Below, in pieces: positions 41,896 to 51,400 of a stretch of DNA of 64,000 nt. This DNA comes from Symsagittifera roscoffensis (lineage: Eukaryota; Xenacoelomorpha; Acoela; Convolutidae). Made by a program: the position numbers and the translations under genes. The notes under the pieces were generated by a model that saw nothing but the letters and a program-made list of their open reading frames with translations, was not told the DNA's origin and did no database searches. Location: contig NC_087064.1 in the NCBI RefSeq assembly GCF_963678635.1, positions 82,205,847 through 82,269,846 on the forward strand. The letters run 5' to 3'. Numbering within the stretch: position 1 is the first letter of the stretch; each line of letters starts with the position of its first letter.

Positions 41896-44382
41896 TCAGA
41901 CGTGCTCGACTGGCCTTGACACCCGAAAGCGCCTCTTCGCCGCTACTGCGTCCCAAAATTGAGTACAATCCGACTTGAAGTGTCCCTCCAAATTACAGAA
42001 GAAACACCTCGGACCATATTTCATGATGAGCCCTCTGACGTACTCTTCATGATCCTCGTCGGTCGCGTCGGCGTCCTCGAGAAAAAAGCCTATGGCCTTC
42101 ATGTTCTGTTTGTATGCAGAACACGCAGAAACGTGATGGTCCATCGAACCACAATTCGCACACGACCTCCTCTTATCCATGTCATCGCGAGGTTTGTACC
42201 AACTGGAATTCGCACCAGTGTTTGTCCCGCTATAGTTGCCATAATTGCTGTAACGGTTTTGCGCCCTCGGTTTTATGAGTAAATACTCGCGTGACTTCAT
42301 ACGCAAGTCGTCAGGCGTGGGTACCTGGTCAAGCGACAGGGTGAAGTGAGTGGCCAACATCGTCTTCAACTCCTCACTCCTTACTCCATCCATAAACTTC
42401 GAAGCAATCGCCAAGTTTCGCTCGGATATTCTCTCATCCGGGTTGCTTCTCCTCCTGAGCAATTCAAGGTCGTCCAAGAACTTATCTATTGATTCTTCAT
42501 CTCTTTGACGCCTCTTCTCGAACTTCACCATAGCCTGGTGCCCTTGTACTCCAGAGCCGAAACGATTCAGCAGGATGTCGAATATATTGCGAGCGCTGTC
42601 TCTCTCATTGGCTCTTTTCGCCGTTACACAACTTAATGCAGTACCCTCCAGGTTGCTCGTCAGCGCGCTACACTCTTGTTTCTTGGAGAGATTCTCTTCC
42701 TCAAAGTGTAACTTCATCACCTCTATCCAAGTATCAATGCAGCCATCTGACTCGTCTTTATATGACTTCGGCTTTTTCAGTGTCCTCCTTGACCTCTCTC
42801 CTCTCTCTGTTGACTTCGAGAGCTTGGTGATGAATGTTTCGAGAGATCTGTTCAGAGGCTCAAACATCGAGGCATACATCGTTGTGTCCTGTGAGACCGT
42901 AGTCAGATCTGGTACTGAACTGACTTGTGGCACAGTTGGCAACCTTGTCTCCGGGGTGGCATCTGCCTCCGGCGGAACTGGATTCGTCCAGCCAGGCCTC
43001 GACGGGGCTGCCCTTGGCCGCTCCTTGTTTCTGGGTTCGTAGTTCGTTCTCGAGCCTTGCTGGGCTCTGGCATTGCTGCCCGTACCATCTCCATCATTTG
43101 CATGGCTTGAGCGCTCCCTTGGGTTGGAACGCTCCTGCCAATTGCTCCCATTCAGGATCGCGTCAAGCTTCCGCATCATTAAATCAGACTTTGCATCTAA
43201 CCTTTTCTCCAGGCTAGTCATCGTGTGGGCGTAGGTACTATCATGATCGTTCAACAATCTTTCGATCTCCTTGGTCATCCTAGCCTCTCTTTCGTATGAC
43301 TCCTTGTTTGCCTGTGCCAGGCTCTCCGCCAGGCATTGATCGGTGTTGCGAATCAACTGAGCCTGATCAACCCTCGCCTGCGACTTCACATGCGTTAGTT
43401 CGTCTCTCAGATTCTCTTGACCTTTGTGAGCTCTCTCATCAACCTGATCTATTCTTTTAGTCATGTCCCGCCTCAGTTCATCTAGACCATTCATTACGCC
43501 AGCGAACATGTCACTTATGTCGCCAGTGGCCCCAAATGACGGGGTTAGTCCCAGAGAAGATGAGGTCAACTGCGGCTGCAGCCTGGTGCTTGATGACGCA
43601 CCGCCTTTTTGTTTGCTCATCGACGTCATTAATCTGTCGAAGGTTGATGACGCTCCCATCGTTATCCCATCTGACATGGGCCTGGTCGGCGAGGTTGACG
43701 ACGCCTTCCTGCTCATATCGTTCCTTGGGCACGGTGTGAAGTTCACATCCGGATGGGTTATCTCCGGGTAGTCATCACTGGAAGTCAAACCTACAGTTGG
43801 TAGTGACCTTATGCGTTTGTCGTACAAAGACTTCCAACTCTTCTTGGCCTTCGAACCCGTTCGTTCTTCACTCGGGCTTATACTCGACATCATCGCGTTG
43901 TTGCTCTGCTTGGCCAGAGATGAGTGGGTACTAGCCGAATGTGAGTATTCTCCCCTCCACCTGTGACTTTTGGTTTCCGATTTGGACATCCCCTTGAATA
44001 ATACTTCCTCTCGCGGCTCGACCTCGGAACGCTCCGAGGTCTCCTCTGTCCTCTCGACTTCCTCCCGCTCGAGGTCCTCGCTCGGCTCAAAGTCGGGTCG
44101 AATGAGCGTCTGTTCTCCCTCGTCAAAGGGTTCCACAAGCGTTTCGCTCGCGGTTCCGGCTTCGGCGCTCCGCCTTTGATCGCCATCGAGGTTCTTCTCG
44201 CTCCTCAATCTCATTCCGCTCACTGAAAGATCAGATTGACCTTTAGTCGATTCGTTTTCGGCAAACACGTCGGAGGCGCTGCTAAACGAGGACTGGCTAC
44301 GCCTAGTTTTAAATTTTTGCGTGCTGCCCTTACTCAGCCTGGGGATCTTAGTAGTCGATCCTAACGAGTCCCGGCGCTGCAT
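41896..44382 (-). CDS. gag: Element 1 Gag
   Basis: The 828-codon frame starts with about 280 residues of charged, Ser-rich disordered sequence. A coiled coil follows at about 295-420, then a basic and Pro-rich stretch, the capsid-like region (about 560-690, with LLNRFGSGVQGHQAM) and two CX2CX4HX4C zinc knuckles (CANCGSMDHHVSAC near 738 and CFFCNLEGHFKSDC near 793). It should form the particle and bind RNA. It overlaps the pol frame by 73 bp in the -1 register, but element 2 is fused in frame here, so the overlap comes from a 19-nt deletion. The last 15 or so residues are therefore out-of-frame. Its N-terminus shows weak similarity to the gag start of element 3. Confidence 0.85.
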   Translation of the reverse strand: MQRRDSLGSTTKIPRLSKGSTQKFKTRRSQSSFSSASDVFAENESTKGQSDLSVSGMRLRSEKNLDGDQRRSAEAGTASETLVEPFDEGEQTLIRPDFEPSEDLEREEVERTEETSERSEVEPREEVLFKGMSKSETKSHRWRGEYSHSASTHSSLAKQSNNAMMSSISPSEERTGSKAKKSWKSLYDKRIRSLPTVGLTSSDDYPEITHPDVNFTPCPRNDMSRKASSTSPTRPMSDGITMGASSTFDRLMTSMSKQKGGASSSTRLQPQLTSSSLGLTPSFGATGDISDMFAGVMNGLDELRRDMTKRIDQVDERAHKGQENLRDELTHVKSQARVDQAQLIRNTDQCLAESLAQANKESYEREARMTKEIERLLNDHDSTYAHTMTSLEKRLDAKSDLMMRKLDAILNGSNWQERSNPRERSSHANDGDGTGSNARAQQGSRTNYEPRNKERPRAAPSRPGWTNPVPPEADATPETRLPTVPQVSSVPDLTTVSQDTTMYASMFEPLNRSLETFITKLSKSTERGERSRRTLKKPKSYKDESDGCIDTWIEVMKLHFEEENLSKKQECSALTSNLEGTALSCVTAKRANERDSARNIFDILLNRFGSGVQGHQAMVKFEKRRQRDEESIDKFLDDLELLRRRSNPDERISERNLAIASKFMDGVRSEELKTMLATHFTLSLDQVPTPDDLRMKSREYLLIKPRAQNRYSNYGNYSGTNTGANSSWYKPRDDMDKRRSCANCGSMDHHVSACSAYKQNMKAIGFFLEDADATDEDHEEYVRGLIMKYGPRCFFCNLEGHFKSDCTQFWDAVAAKRRFRVSRPVEHV

Positions 44383-44874
44383 GCTTTGTTACAAAAACAA
44401 TTTTCGTATGATTTAATGGCGACGCACACGTACCGCAAACAAATTCAAGTTAAATTACTTAACGCTGCCCCCTCGATCTCGTAAGTATCAAGAGTGTCTC
44501 TTAGATTTCTCAATGACAATATTAGTGACTCCGTTAGAGTTACACACACACAGGGCTTACTCAGTATTGATATAATGCTAGCTCAACCCTGTCGTATATT
44601 ATAACAGTATCACATAATTTTCACAAGATATAATCAACACACCAAACACAATAGATAACCAGATAAGAATATCCTACAGGTGACAGCGACCTTTTGTCAG
44701 TATCAATTTATCGCCACACAATTTATCAAGTCACTGCTTTGTTATAATTAAACAATCTTTGATAAAAAGCAGTGATGACTCAGAAACAGATCAATAAAAC
44801 TTAGTCTTAAAGAAAAAGACTTCCCTCAATCGGAACGATCCGAAAGAACAAAGCCCAGGACCCAGTCTTCTCAA

Positions 44875-45088
44875 GTGGGTGTGTATTTGCTGAATACACC
44901 CACCGAGGTCTTCTTTTAGGTGCCCTGCGATTGCCCGAACTGTCCTATTAAGTAGCTCAAGGCAACCTCTGATCGAAAATATTCAAAGTCTATGAAAAAG
45001 CTCTCCCACACCCGGACTGCTCCAAGTGCACGAGAGTAGGGAACAACTTTTCTTCTCAAGTGAGTGTGTATTTGCCTAATACACTCAC
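44875..45088 (-). repeat. Tandem module with covarying hairpins upstream of gag
   Basis: Two diverged copies of a module lie 185 bp apart, sharing TCTTCTCAAGTG and GATTGCCCGAACT. Each has a hairpin: GTGGGTGTGTATT with AATACACCCAC (44875-44903), and GTGAGTGTGTATT with AATACACTCAC (45060-45088). The G-to-A change in one arm is matched by a C-to-T change in the other. Confidence 0.7.
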
Positions 45089-45379
45089 CGAGGTATTCCT
45101 TTATTCGTTCCCGGATTGCCCGAACTTTCCTTTTAAGTAGCTCAGGGCAACCACACAACCAAAATCACAATTAAAAAAAATTTGTTCGGGTAATTCTGAT
45201 ACACCCGATCTAGAATCCAAAGTTGATCACAATTTTCCGGGTCAAGATGGACTCTTATGATCCTAATAAGCGCGCCTAATATCCTAATATGAGTTAAATT
45301 AAATGGATATTTTCCTTTTCCCAAATTGCCACAGAAGATTTCCTCAAGTTTCTAACTTTGGGTTGTTTAGAAGGTTTAA

Positions 45380-45870
45380 GACACTCCGGAGGGTTACTTC
45401 GGAGGGTTGTTAAGACACTTAGCCTACTTCGGAGGGTACCTTAATCACCCAAGTCACTTCGGAGGGTCCCCTAAATTTACTAAGGAGGGTCAATAAGATG
45501 CTTAGTATGCTCCGGAGGGTTACTTCGGAGGGTACCTCCAAAATTTTCAAATTTCTGAGCTTCACTCAGAAGGTCCTTCAATTGACTTCAGGAAGCGTCA
45601 AAACAAGCTAAATTCTCTATCAGGGGGGCTGTCTTAACTCTTTGGATAACCTCGTGGAAATCTTCCACTAAGGAGGGTTGCTAAGGGCCTTAGCTGACTC
45701 CAGAGGGTTACCTCGAAGGGTTCCTCAAAAATCAAGAAAAAAGGTTATGTCACCGCAACAAAGCCTCAAAAGCGGTCTACCTGACTTAAAACTAGGTTGG
45801 CTGACACGGTCAACCCTCCCAGTTGAATAAAAAGATGTTTTGATAAGATTTTCTGCCGCTCGGAGGGTTA
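45380..45870. repeat. Cluster of CGGAGGGT motifs
   Basis: About a dozen copies of (T/C)(C)GGAGGGT(T/A) occur in about 490 bp, often as CTCCGGAGGGTTACTTCGG pairs. Related CCGGA(A/G)GGGT motifs are scattered through the LTRs and leaders of the other two elements in both orientations. Confidence 0.75.
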
Positions 45871-47494
45871 CCTGTAATTTGGACCCTCCGAACCAACAAA
45901 TTCTAAAAAAAAATTTTCTTTTCCGAGATTATCAACCCAAAACGGTTGCGGTCCGGAAAAGTGGTCCAAAATGTCGACTTATGGTACCAAAATTATCCCA
46001 ATCGGATGACTAGTCTTTGAGAAATTGCCAAAAACGTGTTTGTCCAAATGGCCTTTTTTCACCACCTGTATAGGTTCTGAAAAACTTTTTCCGCAATTCC
46101 TATCGAAAGTGCCTAAAAATAATTGAAACGAGCGTAGTAGCCCTGTACGGCACTGGAATAGTGCAAAAAACCGGATCAAAATTGGTTTGGAGACAAAAAT
46201 TTGGCCAATAACTATTAAATTTGGACCCTCCGATTCCTTCCTTTTCCGATCCTTAAGTCGTTAGCTCTATCTACGGAGCTGATCGGAGGGTTACTCAAGA
46301 ATTTCTCTAGTATACGAGCACGTTATGCTAGCACGCTCCTTACGCAAAAAATTTTATTGCTCTTACTCTAAAAACTCAAAAACTCGATCCCCAAAACAGA
46401 TTGACAAAATCCGGAAAATTATCGAATTTTTGACCGAAAAATTTTGGTTTTTTCCAACTTCTACTGAGTCTTTTCTCACGCGGTTTCTTTAATTAGGGGG
46501 ATCGAACTACGTAGCTACTCCCTATATAAAAGCTTTTTGTTGTTCGGAAAAGCTCGGATATCCAAAAATTAGGGGGTCTACAGTTTGATCGAAAATCGAT
46601 GATTTTCGACAAAATTGGGTGTTTTTTGGGTCTAACTTAGGAGATAAGTAATATGTAATAAGGATAATAACCTATTAGTAGTCGTTAATGAATAGTACTA
46701 TACCCTCCTTTGCACCAAAATACCTGAAATAAGACCCTTAACTCGGAAATTTGTAATCGATGGAGGGTACAATCGGACCGCGCCAATCATGCCCCCCACC
46801 ACTTAAGTTTTAATGAAATAGTACCCGAACGATACTAAAATTGCTTCAACGATACCCAACAGTCGTTGCGGATGTTGTCCTTGATGTCCCTGTTGAGTGT
46901 GGAACACGTCGGTCAGCTTGCCACTCTACCCTCCGGTCACCGGCAAAATCACCATTAACGTGCTTAAACACTCAATTTACACTCGAGGGAGGGTATCCAA
47001 CCCTTCACCAAAACACACGATCTTTCTATCAGAAACGATATAAATCAATCTGAAACAACAACAAATAGGAAGGTCAGATCACATCTCGTCCGGAAATAAC
47101 ATATAAACTGTCACTTTACGTTTTTTACTGTTTTTGGTCTTTTTTGGATTTTTTACTGTTTTTTGTACTTTTTTGTTTTCAAATAAATTTATTTTTGGCT
47201 TTTTCTTGGTTATACACTATTTTTGTTTGGTCTTACGCTTTCTTTCTCTTTAATTGTTTTTGGTCCCGGGACCTCGGGACAAGCGGGTTCATGACTTCCC
47301 ACCTAACCCTCCGGCCCCCGGAATTTTCGGTGTTATTTAAGTTAAAAAGCTAAATTGTACTGGGCGGAGGGTACGCACCTTCCCCCTAGTACAATAACGG
47401 TCATTAAGGCCTCTGACTCGGGCATACCTCCGGAGCGGAGGGTTCGTCGCTGAAACGCTTGCTGATCATGATGGTCTTATGCCTTTGACAGGCC

Positions 47495-47509
47495 CACCCA
47501 GGAGCGCCA
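47495..47509 (-). promoter_or_regulatory. Primer-binding site (element 1)
   Basis: The sense sequence TGGCGCTCCTGGGTG lies 12 nt inside the LTR end and is identical to element 2. Confidence 0.75.
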
Positions 47510-47521
47510 TAAAAACGTCTA

Positions 47522-48405
47522 TGTAACATTCGCCCAAATACTACACAGCGACGGAGCGTAGGAAAAGTACCTATTAACGACTGGCAGGCGTCAGTTACCT
47601 TAATCCTACTCGCTTTTCACCGTCTCGACCTTGCCAGTTGATTTTCTGGTCTGTCTAGGGCAAAGTAAAAAGTTACCATTTTTAGGCCATCAGTCAAACG
47701 ACTTTTGATCAGCTTTCGTTTACATGCAAACACAACCACATAGCTGAGTCTCGGATCCTCAGACTACGTGATTGTCAATAAAAACACGGCTCGAACAACC
47801 TATTTTAATATGTTTTTGTGTGACAGTTCTATATTAAATCCATTGGAGATGGATTGACCCTTTCCTCTTTCTAGCTACTCATATTCTGAAATATCAAACA
47901 ATAACGGTGTTAATTAAGAGATCTATGACATTCCAGTAGCTATAAAGTTAGTTTATACAGTCCCTTCACATAGAACAGTCTCTGCGGGACCAAGCCTCCG
48001 CTCCCGTAATATTCCTGAGATAACGCTCTTATCTCCTCTGATTTATGTCCCGGGAGGGTTCCGTGGTGTATTTCTTCCCCCACTGAAGCCTCCTTCTCCA
48101 CCAATATCTGTTGTCAAGTGTCTTATCGTGCGTTGTTGCCACAATAAGAGGCTTCGTATCTTCCGTCTCTTGTACGACTGTTTTTCACAATATTTGTCGT
48201 TGTTCTGTATTTCGTCACTTTTTCAGTCAAAATGGCCGTTTGTCGTATTTCTGAGAAATATTCTTCTTCCAATCGAAATTTTAAAGATAAAAATTCTAGA
48301 ACATTCCGACCCTCCTTCGCAATAATTTTTCGTCAATAAGGCCTCTAGTTGTTCTTTTTTACGTCGCCGGAAGGTTGTGCTGTGCCAGTCTGGCAGAATG
48401 GCACA
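47522..48405 (-). repeat. Element 1 5' LTR
   Basis: This 884-bp LTR runs from TGTGCCATTCTGCC to GAATGTTACA. It has a TATA-like motif (sense TGTATAAAC) near 47950-47965 and the U3 inverted repeat near 48120-48148. The outer edge at 48405 adjoins satellite sequence. It pairs with the truncated 3' LTR at 24102-24961 with about 1.7% divergence by eye. Confidence 0.9.
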
Positions 48406-51400
48406 TGAGAAGATATTGAGGAAATCGGATTTTGCATCATTGCTTGATATGGTGATGGTTATTTGCATCAAACAAATGGTGATAAAAAATTCCTGAAATG
48501 CTGAAAGAGCCTCTTTCAAAGAAGTTGTACATACACTTCAGCAGAAAACCAAACAATAATTCAGAGAAAACTAACACTGATGATAAATCAAAGAATGCTA
48601 CGAGGAGTTCCCGAAAAACTCATCCTATGTGAAAGGAAGTGCACATAAATTATTTGACAGGGACGGGTCTACAAGAGGACGTCGAAACTTCCAGCCGAAG
48701 GAACTTCCGGCCGAACTTTTTTCAAAAAAGAACACTTATTTGCCAAGCGAACTGTTGCAGATATGCAACTTTGTAAGGTTTAAATTAAAACAGGTTCAAA
48801 AACATCATAGTGCCACAGATGAATATTCTTTACAAACTAATAGAAAACATCTTAAATTTAAATTCTTGACGTTTTGTGCATTCAATCTATAGACGAAGCA
48901 TAATTTTTATTATTGATTCGCGTGGATCTAGTAGTTTTAGTAATTCTTAATTAAATAAGCAGATAAAATTGGTGTTTTATTCCAATAAAACACATGTTAT
49001 ATACATGTTTCCGTGCTGCATTTCAAAAACAAAACGCTAGCATGCATCACAAACAGATTTATAGAATTTTACGCTAGTATTTGTCACAATCAAATTATTG
49101 GTCCGACTATTTGAAAAATGTGGAAGAATTGGTATTTGGGTGTGTTTCAGTTTTTTTCATTTTTTTTGTCCCGTCCATAGAAAATGAGAAGAAACTCTGA
49201 ATACAGGTGTGTTTGTTTTTTTTCCACGCCAAATGAGGTATCACAGATAATCATCGAACTGGGTTCAGTGATATATCATATTGAAGCCCTTTCAACCGTG
49301 ATTCTAACACCATTGAAAAAATTTTAAAAAAAAAATCTGTGCCAAAAAAAATCTTTTTAGAATTTTTGAGTTTTCATCTAACTGCGAGCAAGTAAAGCGA
49401 TCGAATAACGTTTGTTATGAACAAAAATTACCAATTTAGGCTAAAAATTGATAATTTCTCCGAAAGAAAATATAACTTTGGATGCCAAATATAGCACTTT
49501 AAAGGCAAAAAACCTTTCGAATACATATGAAAATTTTCGTGCAATAACTGGAAAAAAATCAAAAAATGAAAAAAAAACATCTCATCTTTTTTGGTTATCT
49601 ATTTTTTGGAAGACAATTGTGGTGATATTTCACTAAATTTCTACGCGTTTATATAACTATGTTATCATCACACTAAGCACAAGCCACACTAAATTGAAAT
49701 AGCACCATCGTGGAAAATCTAATGGAAATGGCAAGGGACCCGAGATTGCAATATTGAATGATAAATATTGAATATTAGGACAATACCAACTTTGAATTTT
49801 AAATATTAGTATACTGAAGGCTAGATATTGATATTTAACCTTCAGTAGATATTGAGAAGATATTGAGGAAATCGGATTTTGCATCATTGCTTGATATGGT
49901 GATGGTTATTAGCATCAAACAAATGGCATAAAAATTCTGTGCCAAAAAAAAACCTGTTTAGAATTTTTGAGTTTTCATCTAACTGCGAGCGAGTAAAGCG
50001 ATCGAGTAACGTTTGTTATGAATGAAAATTACCAATTTAGGCTGAAAATTGATAATTTCTCCGAAAGAAAATATAACTTTGGATGCCAAATATAGCACTT
50101 TAAAGGCAAAAAACACTGATGATAAATCAAAGAATGCTACGAGGAGTTCCCGAAAAACTCATCCTATGTGAAAGGAAGTGCACATAATTTATTTGACAGG
50201 GACGGGTCTACAAGAGGACGTCGAAACTTCCAGCCGAAGGAACTTCCGGCCGAGTTTTTTCAAAAAATAACATTTATTTGCCAAGCGAACTGTTGCAGAT
50301 ATGCAACTATGTAAGGTTTAAATTAAAACAGGTTCAAAAACATCATTGTGCCACAGATGAATATTCTTTACAAAATAATAGAAAAGATCTTAAATTTAAG
50401 TTCCTGACGTTTTGTGCATTCAATCTATAGACAAAGCATAATTTTTATTATTGATTTGCGTGGATCTAGTAAATTTATTAATTCATAATTAAATAAGCGG
50501 ATAAAATTGGTGTTTTATTCCAATAATGAATGAAAATTACCAATTTAGGTTAAAAATTGATAATTTCTCCGCTAGAAAATATAATTTTGGATGCCTAAAA
50601 TTGCACTTTAGAGGCAAAAAACTTTTCGAATACATATGAAAATTTTCGTGCAATAACTGGAAAAAAAATCAAAAAATGAAAAAAAAACATCTCATCTTTT
50701 TTGGTTATCTATTTTTTGGAAGACAATTGTGGTGATAATTCACTAAATTTCTACGCGTTTATATAGCTATTTTATCATCACACTAAGCACAAAACACACT
50801 AAATTGAAATAGCACCATCGTGGAAAATCTAATGGAAATGGCAAGGGACCCGAGATTGCAAAATTGAATGATCAATATTGAATATTAGGACAATACCAAC
50901 TTTGAATTTTAAATATTAGGATACTGAAGGCTAGATATTGATATTTAAACTTCAGTAGATATTGAGAAGATTTTGAGGAAATCGGATTTTGCATCATTGC
51001 TTGATATGGTGATGGTTATTTGCATCAAACAAATGGTGATAAAAAATTCCTGAAATGCTGAAAGAGCCTCTTTCAAAGAAGTTGTACATACACTTCAGCA
51101 GAAAACCAAACAATAATTCAGAGAAAACTAACACTGATGATAAATCAAAGAATGCTACGAGGAGTTCCCGAAAAACTCATCCTATGTGAAAGGAAGTGCA
51201 CATAAATTATTTGACAGGGACGGGTCTACAAGAGGACGTCGAAACTTCCAGCCGAAGGAACTTCCGGCCGAACTTTTTTCAAAAAAGAACACTTATTTGC
51301 CAAGCAAACTGTTGCAGATATGCAACTTTGTAAGGTTTAAATTAAAACAGGTTCAAAAACATCATAGTGCCACAGATGAATATTCTTTACAAACTAATAG

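Larger units (their letters stand above)
34949..41968 (-). pseudogene. pol: Element 1 pro-pol polyprotein with macrodomain-like C-terminus, catalytically damaged
   Basis: The 2339 codons contain the retropepsin (LLDTGS), RT with YVDD, RNase H, integrase, a long acidic linker and the macrodomain-like end (residues 2180-2339). The listed start is a TTG inside the zinc-knuckle region and is not natural. Compared with element 2, 19 nt are missing at the gag-pol border, which breaks the fused frame. In RNase H the last catalytic Asp (HQNAD) is Val (codon 38879-38881) and about 10 residues just upstream are deleted. In integrase the D,D35E Glu is Lys (codon 36812-36814). RT and protease motifs are intact. 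Most of the rest is conserved, so damage is recent relative to the split from element 2. Confidence 0.9.
44383..47494 (-). other. Element 1 leader
   Basis: This 3.1-kb region between primer-binding site and gag has no gene. It holds the A-rich (sense) tract near 47115-47270, a conserved CGATACCCAACAGTCG (plus strand, near 46849-46864), a cluster of CGGAGGGT motifs (45380-45870) and two covarying hairpins close to gag. Its first half aligns loosely with element 2's leader; the part below about 46000 has no counterpart there. Confidence 0.75.
15860..48405 (-). mobile_element. Element 1: giant Ty3/gypsy-like LTR retrotransposon, interrupted and partly duplicated
   Basis: The 5' LTR (47522-48405) and the 3' LTR (24102-24961, copied at 15860-16719) differ at roughly 15 of about 860 positions by eye, near 1.7%, so they are a genuine pair. 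Between them lie the leader, gag, pol and ORF3. Removing the 8242-bp duplication leaves about 24.3 kb, far above the usual 5-10 kb of Ty3/gypsy elements and comparable with plant Ogre and planarian Burro elements. Lesions include a gag-pol frameshift, a replaced integrase Glu, a replaced RNase H Asp, and stops and frameshifts in ORF3, so this copy is dead. Confidence 0.9.

Noticed and set aside
41896-41968. Programmed -1 frameshift between gag and pol of element 1
   Set aside because: Element 2 is fused in frame here and element 1 lacks 19 nt at the border, so an indel explains the overlap. No slippery heptamer with downstream structure was evident.
48629-48892. 87-codon ORF repeated in the satellite (also 51186-51449)
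   Set aside because: It is kept only in nearly identical A units; diverged units have frameshifts and stops, so there is no coding constraint.
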